DNA of 64,000 nt. It comes from AP-15 sp963833745. GTDB taxonomy: Bacteria; Pseudomonadota; Alphaproteobacteria; ATCC43930; CGMCC-115725. The notes beneath the pieces were generated by a model, which did no database searches, was not told where the DNA came from, and saw only the letters and a list, made by a program, of their open reading frames with translations. Location of the stretch: assembly GCA_963833745.1 (NCBI GenBank), contig CAWHZD010000008.1, positions 248,001-312,000 on the forward strand, read 5' to 3'. Positions 28,294 through 35,965 of the stretch are shown piece after piece. The first letter of the stretch is position 1; the number at the start of each line of letters is the position of its first letter. The position numbers and the translations under genes are program-made.

Positions 28294-29262
28294 ATGCCGT
28301 CCCAATTCCTGATGCTGCCGCCGCAAACCGAAAAGACGCGCGAATGGGGCGCGCGGCTTGCCGCGGCAGTGCCCGAGCTTGAAGTTGTTATCGCCGAGGA
28401 TATGACGCGCGGTGAGCAGGGCATCGCCACCGTCGAGGCCGCCTTTGGCACAATTCCGCCGGCACTGCTGCGCCAGGCGCGGCGGCTCAAATGGCTGCAG
28501 GCGCCACAGGCGGCGCCGCCCGCCGGTTATTATTATCCGGAACTGATCGCGCATCCTGTCGCAATCACCAATTTCCGCGAGATCTACAACGACCATATCA
28601 GCGCGCATGTGATGGCCTTCGTGCTCGCATTCGCCCGCGGCCTGCAGCGCTATATCCCGCAGCAATTACGCCGCGAATGGAAAAAGCCGGCGCAGAACGA
28701 GGGCATCGTCCATCTGCCCGAGGCGACGGCGCTGATCGTCGGCGTCGGCGGCATCGGCAGCGAGATCGCGCGGCTCGCGGCCGCGTTCGGCATGCGGGTC
28801 ATCGGCGTCGACGAACGGCGCCGCGAGGCACCGCCCGGCGTCGACGAGCTTCACCGCAGCGATGAACTGGATGCGTTGCTGCCGCGGGCCGACTTTGTGA
28901 TCCTGACCGTGCCGCACACGCCCGAGACCGAAGGCTTTATGAACCGCGCCCGGTTCCGGGAGATGAAGAAGACGGCGTTCTTCATCAATATTGGGCGCGG
29001 GCTTACGACGAGGCTCGACGACCTTGCCGCGGCGATCGAAGCCGGTGAGATCGCCGGCGCCGGCCTCGACGTGTTCGAGCAGGAGCCATTGCCCGCCGAC
29101 CACAAACTGTGGACCCTGCCCGGTGTGCTGATGACACCGCACACCGCCGGGTACGGCCCTTATCTCGACGAGCGCCGCTACGCGATCATTCTCGACAATT
29201 GCCTCCGCTTTCTCGCCGGCCAGCCGCTGCGCAACCCTGTCGACAAAGCACGCTGGTTCTGA
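28294..29262 (+). CDS. D-2-hydroxyacid dehydrogenase
   Basis: 322 aa. The NAD fold has LIVGVGGIGSEIARLAAAFG and VIGVDERRRE. The family signatures LTVPHTPETEGFMNRARFRE, FFINIGRGLTTRLDDLAAAI and DVFEQEPLPADHKLWTLPGV are followed by the catalytic His in TPHTAGYG. It reduces a 2-oxoacid to a D-2-hydroxyacid, or the reverse. ATG 28294 fits. A short GC hairpin (ccgccc-acggc-gggcgg) follows the stop at about 29265, before a new promoter. Confidence 0.93.
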   Translation: MPSQFLMLPPQTEKTREWGARLAAAVPELEVVIAEDMTRGEQGIATVEAAFGTIPPALLRQARRLKWLQAPQAAPPAGYYYPELIAHPVAITNFREIYNDHISAHVMAFVLAFARGLQRYIPQQLRREWKKPAQNEGIVHLPEATALIVGVGGIGSEIARLAAAFGMRVIGVDERRREAPPGVDELHRSDELDALLPRADFVILTVPHTPETEGFMNRARFREMKKTAFFINIGRGLTTRLDDLAAAIEAGEIAGAGLDVFEQEPLPADHKLWTLPGVLMTPHTAGYGPYLDERRYAIILDNCLRFLAGQPLRNPVDKARWF

Positions 29263-29303
29263 CCGCCCACGGCGGGCGGCGGCGCTAAGTTTATGGTTTG
29301 TTC

Positions 29304-29332
29304 TTGACGGATGCGCTCTTTGCGTGTATAAG
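29304..29332 (+). promoter_or_regulatory. Sigma70-type promoter of the toxin gene
   Basis: TTGACG (29304-29309), 17-bp spacer, TATAAG (29327-29332): near-consensus -35 and -10 boxes at ideal spacing, 33 bp before the ATG at 29365. It separates this transcript from the dehydrogenase upstream. Confidence 0.72.
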
Positions 29333-29364
29333 CTCGCCGGTTTACCGCATACGAGGGCGGACCG

Positions 29365-30377
29365 ATGCTTTCTCTTGAAACGGCGCGCGAGGAGTGGGCC
29401 GAGCGCTCCCGTGTACGTTCGCTCGAACCGGTCATGACCCTCGCCAAAGACGGTTTGGTGCTGGGTGCAACGGTGTTGACCAAATTGCGAAGCGACGCCG
29501 GCGGACTGCCGCTACTCGCAATCGACGGCTCAGAGGAGAGAGTTCTTGCCTTGCTTGCGGCTGCCTACCGCAGGCCCATCGGTCCGGCCGTCCTCGACAA
29601 TATCCGCCGAGCCGCGGCTGAGTGGCGCCGCGGCGAGATCTGTCTCGCTCAGATCCATCTCGCCCGTAGCGAACTGCTGGGACTGCCGGATCGGGAGGAG
29701 GCGTCCTTTCGCCTTTACCTAAGCGACAAACTGCTCGCCGACGGTGTGCCTCCGCACGAGCTGATCAAAGCGTGCGGCATCGATCCCGCGCCGCTCGGCC
29801 TTTTGAAGTCGGGCTACAACCCAAACCAGCCGCGCGTTCCCGCCGGCAATCCGGACGGTGGCGAGTGGACGAGCGCCGATGCCTCCCCGGTTACGAGCGA
29901 CCCGACCGATCCCATGGTCCAGTTGATCAACTACACACCCGTGCACGGATGCCGGCGGACGCCAAGGTGGTCACGCCGCTGGATGGAGTGCCGATCGAAG
30001 ACGAACATTCAGTTTCGCCAACCCATATGCTGATCGCGCCGGCGCGCGCAAATTTCCGCGAAGTCTACGCGTCGGGGCAGGCGATCGCATCGATGCCGGC
30101 CCTTTCTCAGGAACCCTTTATTCATGCCGCGCTCGCACATGGCGGCACTTATGATTTCCAGAGAGACGCGCCTCATCAGAAGGCCTACGACGCCTACGTC
30201 CATGCTAGCAATTACGCGGTTGGCGTCTATATGGCCGGCGCGGGATATTCGCTCCCGGCGACACATTTCATCGCGAACACTTATGCATTCTTCAACTCAA
30301 GGAATTACAGCAGCGAGGAGCAACAAGACTGGACCACCCGAGGGTGGAACGACGCCACTTCAGGTCGGTGGAAATGA
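29365..30377 (+). CDS. Polymorphic toxin with toxin-44-like C-terminus, frameshifted as sequenced
   Basis: Two frames combine to about 337 aa. Frame one (29365 to about 29950) has an alpha-helical N-terminal part, then a linker NPNQPRVPAGNPDGGEWTS that I associate with alphaproteobacterial effector/toxin proteins. The second frame (to 30377) begins around MPADAKVVTPLDGVPIEDEH. It ends with GGTYDFQRDAPHQKAYDAYV, then HASNYAVGVYMAGAGYSLPA and ARGW-like DWTTRGWNDA. The pattern GGxxDF..Y..F/A-NYAVG matches the polymorphic toxin type 44 (Ntox44, RNase-fold) family; the match is from memory of the family. Frame one runs on to a stop at 30033. One base missing near 29940-29955 explains the break. 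A candidate immunity gene follows. Confidence 0.65.
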
Positions 30378-30411
30378 TCTTATCGCCACAAACCGAGCTT
30401 CCGTGAGGCAA

Positions 30412-30906
30412 ATGCTCTGGTTCATGCACCAGTCGATGTTCCGCACGTTGAAATGGGCAATTTGTATGATTTTGACGCTGTCTGTACTTTACGCAATGCC
30501 CTATGTAGGTTTTTTGTATCGTGTGTCACGTGACATTTACTATAGAGATGTTATAATCAACTCCGCAGAAAACAACCGAGGAGACATAGTGACGATATCG
30601 ACCGATTTTCATGGCGCGCCAGAGCATCCGTGGAGAACAATCATCCGCCTCAAGAGGGTAGATCGTTGGTTTTCGACAACGCTGATGGAGGCCCGGAGCT
30701 ACGCGGCCCGAGTGAATCCGAAATGGCGGAGCAACGACACGCTGAATTTGCAGCTGGATTTTGGCTGCGGTGCCCATCTTACGCCGGGTGTCGAAGCGGT
30801 CGGTCCTATCCACATTCGATATCATTTCGCCGACGCCCAGGGAGTCCCCAAGCTCGGCGGAGGGTCGTCCGGACGTAGCAATGCCTCGGGCGAGCCCTGC
30901 CGCTGA
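30412..30906 (+). CDS. Membrane-anchored small protein, candidate immunity protein
   Basis: 164 aa from ATG 30412 (GTG 30403 also possible). An N-terminal membrane segment (WAICMILTLSVLYAMPYVGF, residues about 14-33) is followed by a soluble domain of about 130 residues with a DFGCGAHLTP-type core and a low-complexity Gly/Ser tail. It begins 35 bp after the toxin stop on the same strand with no promoter between, the usual place for an immunity gene. I do not recognise the family; the role is inferred from position. Composition of the first 150 bases is AT-richer than the region. Confidence 0.6.
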   Translation: MLWFMHQSMFRTLKWAICMILTLSVLYAMPYVGFLYRVSRDIYYRDVIINSAENNRGDIVTISTDFHGAPEHPWRTIIRLKRVDRWFSTTLMEARSYAARVNPKWRSNDTLNLQLDFGCGAHLTPGVEAVGPIHIRYHFADAQGVPKLGGGSSGRSNASGEPCR

Positions 30907-31027
30907 TAATGCGAGCGCGCCGTTTTGCGGAAAGCGGTACCACGAGAAGATTTCCGAAAGCGGTTGAACTTTGAGTGTGGACAGGGAGTCAATTGACAAG
31001 CAGTGCGTCGATCCATAAGCCGGCCGT

Positions 31028-31135
31028 GATTGGGGAGTAGCTTCCGCCCCTGTTCGGGCGGGACCGTGTCAACAGGCTCGCGCTGCGGCGCGTGGCGCGG
31101 TCGGCAGGATCAACGGCTCTGCTTGGCGAGACCAG
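31028..31135 (+). ncRNA. yybP-ykoY Mn2+ riboswitch upstream of mntP
   Basis: The leader carries the aptamer landmarks in order: GGGGAGTAGC (31032-31041), a GC stem (ccgcccctgttcgggcgg), GTCAACA then CTCGC (31068-31084), and GGCGAGACC (31125-31133). This matches the yybP-ykoY class that senses Mn2+ and turns on Mn exporters. It lies 66 bp before the mntP ATG. mntP itself is split, so the switch now controls a truncated gene. Confidence 0.87.
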
Positions 31136-31355
31136 TACGCATTTGGGGGCCGTTCCGGCCGGCTCTGGAGCGCGTGCTGCTCGGTCCGGCGAGCCACCCG
31201 ATGAGCCCCTTCACGATCATTGTCATCGCCTTCAGCATGTCGGCAGACGCGTTTGCCGCGGCACTCGGCAAGGGTGCTGCGCTCGACCGGCCGCCCCTCG
31301 GCGAGGCGCTGCGCTGTGGCCTGATCTTTGGCATCGTCGAAGCGATAACGCCGGT

Positions 31356-32394
31356 CCCGCTTACCATCGTGCCTCAGCCAATTTGAGGAGGCGGTATGGC
31401 ATTGGTGGGGTGGTGATTGCCGCGATGGCGAGGCGCTCGTGGATGGTTTTTAAAACAAAGCGGCGGTTGAAGCGCCAGGCGAAGGCGGCGAGGTAACGTG
31501 GCAGATGTTTGGCGCCGACCACGCGATGGGTGGCCAAGAGGCTGTTTTTGACATTGGCCAGCACCGTGTTCGCCCAGCGGAAGGCAGGGTGGCGCGCCGA
31601 CCTGCGACCGGAGCCGGTGACGTGCCGTTGATGGACGATGCCCGGCTGTTCGGCGATGCAGCGAAACCACTGGCCGCCGTCGCTGACAACGGTGGTTCCG
31701 GCCTCGACAGCGGAGCACAAACGCTTGGTTTCACCGGCTCGGAAGCCACGCACCACCTGCAAGCGAGCGTGTAGCGGCCGACCGTCATCGGAGGTCTCGA
31801 TCGCGACAATAAAAGGGGTGTGGCCGCGCCGGCCGCGCCCAGACCCTTCGCCGGTGCGCTCGCCGCCGATGTAAGCGTCGTCGATCTCGATCCGCGGGCC
31901 GGCGGCGCCGAGCTTGTAACGACGGTCGCGCTCGAGCATGGCCTGCGCATCAGCTTGTGCTGAAGCCGCCAGGCAGCGTTGGTCGAGATCCCCAGCCGCC
32001 GGCCCAACTCGATGTTGGATATTCCCTTCTTGCCCTGGCCAAGCAGATGCATGGCGCGGAACCACAGCCGCATCGGCAGCTTGGTGCCCTGCAAAACGGT
32101 GCCGGCGATCAGCGATGTCTGGTACCGGCATCGCCGGCACTGAAGCAGTTGACGGCCCTGGATCTCGGAATACTTTGTCGATGCGCACCGCGGACACTTG
32201 AAGCCCTCCGGCCAGCGCCAGACGAACCACGCCTTGCGGCATGCCTCTTCGTCCGGATAGCGCTGCTCGAACGCATCGTCCGAGAGGCCCTTCTGGTGCT
32301 GCACGCGGTTACGAGGCATTACTTCACCCTGAAAATCGTCGTGTTTTCAGGATGATATTAGCCTATTACTTGCTGAGTGTCGATGGTAAGCGGG
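31356..32394 (-). mobile_element. IS1595-family (ISXO2-like) insertion sequence, copy 1
   Basis: 1039 bp bounded by inverted repeats starting CCCGCTTACCATCG at the left end and its complement CGATGGTAAGCGGG at the right end. The repeat is imperfect over about 24 bp. The 8-bp target duplication is ACGCCGGT (31348-31355 and 32395-32402), as expected for IS1595. The insert lies in mntP. A near-identical copy is at 52125-53161 in the other orientation; this copy is 2 bp longer. Confidence 0.96.
31361..32319 (-). pseudogene. ISXO2-like transposase, frameshifted
   Basis: The N-terminal frame from ATG 32319 has MPRNRVQHQKGLSDDAFEQR and the zinc ribbon CPRCAS, then CRRCRY. It loses frame after LQHKLM. 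The other frame carries the catalytic part (DDAYIGGERTGEGSGRGRRG) and ends LLKLAEARW in the left inverted repeat. A 2-bp GC insertion near 31943-31948 relative to the intact copy at 52200-53156 causes the break. The copy cannot make its own transposase but could be moved in trans. Confidence 0.9.
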
Positions 32395-32806
32395 ACGCCG
32401 GTTGTCGGCTGGTTCGCCGGCACCGCTGCCAGCGGATACGTTGGCGCGATCGACCGTTGGATCGCCTTTGCGGTGCTCGCAGCGATCGGCGCCAAGATGA
32501 TCCATGACGGCCTGCGCCGCTCCACCGAGGAGCGAAAGCCGAAACGACATTCGACCCGGCTGCTGGTGTTCACCGCAATCGGCACAAGCATCGACGCGTT
32601 GGCGGTGGGTGTGAGCCTCGCCTTGCTGAACGTCGGCATCGTCGCGACAGCCGTCGCGATCGGATTGGCGACCTTTACGATGACGACGCTCGGCATTCTG
32701 CTCGGGCGGGTGCTCGGCGAGCGCTATGGGCGCCTCGCCGAAACCCTGGGCGGCGCCGGGCTGATCGCGATCGGCGGCAAGGTCCTGATCGGCTAGGCCC
32801 GCCGCC

Positions 32807-33919
32807 TCACGCATCGAAACCGTAGAGCCGGGCGGCGTTGCCGCGCGTGATCTTGAACCGGTCTTCGGCGCTGGCCTCCTTGAAATCGCGCGCCACGACC
32901 TCCTGCGAATGCGGCCAGGACGACGCCTGGTGCGGATAATCCGACGACCACATCATCCGGTCGACGCCGATAAAGCCACGATTGGCGACCCCGACAAAGT
33001 CGTCGATATAGGTGCACCACATCTGGCGCTGGAAATATTCGCTGGGCTTGAGCTGCAATTTGAAGCCCGAGGCGAAGCGCGAGCGCTCGAAGGTGCGGTC
33101 CATCCGCTGCAGGTAATAGGGCAGCCAGCCGCAATTGTTCTCGGCCGAGACGATCTGCAGCCGCGGAAACCGGTCGAGCACGCCCGAGAAGATCAAAACG
33201 CTGAACGAGCGCTCGACCTCGTGCGCCAGCACGGTCGCGCGCATGTAGCGCTCGCCCCAGTTCCACTGGCTTTCCATACCCATCCCGGTAATCGCGTGCA
33301 GGCTGACCGGCATCCGCAATTCCTGCGCCGTCGCCCAGAACGGGTCGTAGATATCCGAACTATAGGGCCGGTCGTCGGGCGGCGAGCACCAGATCATCGC
33401 CCCCTTGAGCCCTAATTTGGCGCAGCGTTCGAGCTCGCGAGCCCCAGTCTTGGGGTCATAGAGCGAAATCATCGCCAACCCGGCCATGCGCTTTGGATCA
33501 TAGCTGCAGTATTCGGCGAGCCAGTCATTGTAGGCACGGAAGCAATCCGCCTGCAGCCCGGCATCCTTGAACCAGAAGATGCGAAAACCCAAGGTGGTGT
33601 ACAGCACGTCGGCCTCGACCCCGTCGGTCGCGTTGTCCTTTTGCCGTTCGGCCGGGTCCCAGCCTCCGGGCCGCGCGTCGGCATAGGTCGCCTTGGTCAG
33701 AAAACCCGCGAGTTCCTCCGGGCTCTTGCCGGCGGCAAGCCCGATCCCGATTGGGTGCGGGGCATAGCCCTCGTAAATGAAATACGCGCCTTCGAGCGCC
33801 GGCGGGTCGATCACCAGGCGCGGCGCCCGCTCGCGGTATTTCGAGTCGACCCGCTCGGTCCATAAATTCGGTGGCTCGCTGACATGCGAATCCGCGGAGA
33901 TCAGCTTGTGTCCCGCCAT
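32807..33919 (-). CDS. Amidohydrolase-2 family protein (ACMSD-like)
   Basis: 370 aa metal-dependent TIM-barrel hydrolase or decarboxylase. The N-terminal metal motif is ISADSHVSEP (DxH), the barrel His is in MPVSLHAITGMG, and late motifs are IVSAENNCGWLPYYLQRMD and MMWSSDYPH. The C-terminus KITRGNAARLYGFDA is the usual ending of this family. Such enzymes act in aromatic ring-cleavage pathways, which suits the Rieske genes next door. It is divergent from the dioxygenase genes at 34133. The substrate is unknown. Confidence 0.92.
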   Translation of the reverse strand: MAGHKLISADSHVSEPPNLWTERVDSKYRERAPRLVIDPPALEGAYFIYEGYAPHPIGIGLAAGKSPEELAGFLTKATYADARPGGWDPAERQKDNATDGVEADVLYTTLGFRIFWFKDAGLQADCFRAYNDWLAEYCSYDPKRMAGLAMISLYDPKTGARELERCAKLGLKGAMIWCSPPDDRPYSSDIYDPFWATAQELRMPVSLHAITGMGMESQWNWGERYMRATVLAHEVERSFSVLIFSGVLDRFPRLQIVSAENNCGWLPYYLQRMDRTFERSRFASGFKLQLKPSEYFQRQMWCTYIDDFVGVANRGFIGVDRMMWSSDYPHQASSWPHSQEVVARDFKEASAEDRFKITRGNAARLYGFDA

Positions 33920-33986
33920 TTTACCCTCCCTCCAAAAATCCCGGCCGCTGTAATTCGCGGCGCCGCGCCGCGTTCGGCATCGTTGC

Positions 33987-34016
33987 TTGACGCATCGTAG
34001 AGTAGGTTAATATCTC
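33987..34016 (+). promoter_or_regulatory. Possible promoter of the second dioxygenase operon
   Basis: TTGACG (33987-33992), 18-bp spacer, TATCTC (34011-34016). The -35 box is good and the -10 box is weak. It is placed about 117 bp upstream of the alpha-subunit ATG. Confidence 0.4.
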
Positions 34017-34132
34017 CCGTCCAGAGTTGGCGCGGTAAACGTCGCTAACTGGCACGGCGGTACGAGATTGCCGGAAGCCGTCCGATAAATTACCGTCGCC
34101 GCTTGCTGCTTCTTCGCGGTAGGACGAGGGCG

Positions 34133-35388
34133 ATGATGGTAACCGACAAGATCTGGCCGGCGCTCGACTACAGCCGGGTGCCTTACCGCCTCTACCACGA
34201 CGCCGAGATCTACGAGCGCGAACAGCAGCGGATCTTTCAGGGCCCGGTGTGGAACTATCTCGGCCTCGACGCCGAGATCCCCAACTCCGGCGATTTCCGC
34301 GCGACTTATGTCGTCGAGACCCCGGTCGTCTTCAACCGCGACGACAGCGGCGCCGTCCGGGCCTTTGTCAACCGCTGCGCCCATCGCGGTGCCTTGGTGC
34401 GGCGCGAAGTCGCCGGCAACGCCCGCGAGCACATCTGCATCTACCACCAATGGTGTTACGGCCTCGACGGGCATCTGACCGCGATCCCGTTCCGCCGCGG
34501 CATCCGTGGCAAGGGCGGGCTCGACCCGAGCTTCGACATGGGCGCGCACGGTCTGCGCCCGTTGCAGGTTGCCAGTCTCAACGGCGCCATTTTCGGCACG
34601 CTCGCCGCGGACACCGAGCCGCTTGCCGATTTTCTCGGCCCGCCGATCGTGGCGCAGCTCGAGCGCCTGTTGGCGCGGCCGGTCCAGGTGCTCGGCTACA
34701 ACCGCCAGCGCATCCATGCCAATTGGAAGCTCTATGCCGAGAACACCCGCGACAATTACCACGCGAGCCTGTTGCACGAGTTTCTGGTGACCTTTGGCCT
34801 CGACCGGTCGACCCAGACCGGCGGCGTGACGATGGACGGCCGCCACCGCCACAACATCACCTGGGCCGAGGCCGACAGCGACACCGACGACTTTGCCCGC
34901 CAGGCCTATGCCAATGCCCGGGTCCGCAACGACTACCTGTCGTTGCAAGAGCCCGATCTCGTCGCCTTCCGCCGCGAGCGTGGCGACAACCTGAACCTCG
35001 TCGTCACCTCGGTGTTTCCGTCTTCGGTTTTTGTGCAGATTTCAAATAGCCTCGCGGTGCGCCAGATCCGGCCGCGCGGCCTCGCCGAGTTCGAATTTTT
35101 CAGACGATGATCGGCTATGCCGACGACCCGCCCGAGATGACCCGTCACCGGCTCCGCCAGGCCAATTTGGTCGGCCCGGCCGGGCTCGTCTCGATGGAGG
35201 ACGGCGAGGCGATCGAGATTACCCATCGCGCCTCGAAGCCCGACCCCGAGCGCAGCGCGGTCATCGAATTGGGCGGCGGCGGCGTCATTTCCGACCGCGA
35301 CTACCGCGTCACCGACGTGCCGCTGCGCGGCTTCTGGTCGTATTATGCCGAATTGCTGGGGATCGAGCCGGCGGGCGCGGTGCGATGA
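34133..35388 (+). CDS. Rieske ring-hydroxylating dioxygenase alpha subunit, frameshifted as sequenced
   Basis: The first frame (ATG 34133 to 35110) has the Rieske motif CAHRGALVRRE, then CIYHQWCYG and the iron-site YAENTRDNYHASLLHEFLVT. It ends abruptly at EFEFFRR. The next frame continues exactly as the paralogue at 19269-20543 does: MIGYADDPPEMTRHRLRQAN, GPAGLVSMEDGEAIE, ending RGFWSYYAELLG. One T lost from the T5 run at 35096-35100 (TTTTTT expected) would explain it. Together it is about 418 aa, normal. It overlaps the beta subunit by ATGA. It oxygenates an unknown aromatic. Confidence 0.88.
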
Positions 35389-35852
35389 ATGCCGACCGGG
35401 CCGCAATCCACGATCTGCTCGCCGAGTACGGCGCACTGCTCGACGCGGCCAAGTACGATGAGTGGCTCGTCCTCTTCGCCGCCGAGTGCCGGTACAACGT
35501 GATCCCACGCGAGAATTGGGAGCAGGGCCTGCCGGTCGGGCTGATCTTTTGCGACAGCCGCGCAATGCTCGAAGATCGCATCCGCGCCTTGCGCGAGGCC
35601 AACAAATACAACATCCATACCGACCGCCATCTGATCGGGCTGCCGCGGCTGCTCTCGCCCGCGGCCGAGGGGCCGATGGTCGAGGCATCGTTTGCGGTGT
35701 TCCAGACCGACCAGGAAGGGGCGACCCGGCTGTTCGCCACCGGCCTCTACCGCGACCGGCTGGAACCGGCCGGCGATGGCCTCAGGATCCGCGACAAGCT
35801 GGTTCTGCTCGACACGTTTGCGGTGCCGACCCTGCTGGCGACGCCGCTCTGA
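35385..35852 (+). CDS. Aromatic-ring-hydroxylating dioxygenase beta subunit
   Basis: 155 aa NTF2-like subunit from ATG 35385, whose start overlaps the alpha stop by 4 bp. Motifs are HDLLAEYGALLDAAKYDEWL, CRYNVIPRENWEQGLPVGLI and FCDSRAMLEDRIRALREAN. It is paralogous to the beta subunit at 18642-19136. With the alpha subunit it would form the oligomeric oxygenase; no ferredoxin or reductase gene is adjacent. Confidence 0.92.
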   Translation: MNADRAAIHDLLAEYGALLDAAKYDEWLVLFAAECRYNVIPRENWEQGLPVGLIFCDSRAMLEDRIRALREANKYNIHTDRHLIGLPRLLSPAAEGPMVEASFAVFQTDQEGATRLFATGLYRDRLEPAGDGLRIRDKLVLLDTFAVPTLLATPL

Positions 35853-35965
35853 GCGGATGCGTATCGCCCGGCCGGCGCCACGCGAGGCGCCACGGCCTCA
35901 ACCAAGCCGTCGCAATCCCCGCGTAGCGCCAATAAAGAACTCGCACTGCAAAGAAATGACGCGCG

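Larger units (their letters stand above)
31201..32796 (+). pseudogene. mntP: Manganese efflux pump MntP, split by an IS element
   Basis: The 5' part (31201-31355) encodes MSPFTIIVIAFSMSADAFAA and GLIFGIVEAITPV. The 3' part resumes at 32403 with VGWFAGTAASGYVGAIDRWI and ends at TAG 32794-32796, including FTAIGTSIDALAVGVSLALL. Removing the IS and one copy of the 8-bp duplication restores a continuous reading frame (AITPV-VGWFAG) and a normal six-helix MntP with its two acidic membrane motifs. As sequenced no functional pump can be made. A GTG or ATG inside the 3' part could yield only the C-terminal half. Confidence 0.93.
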
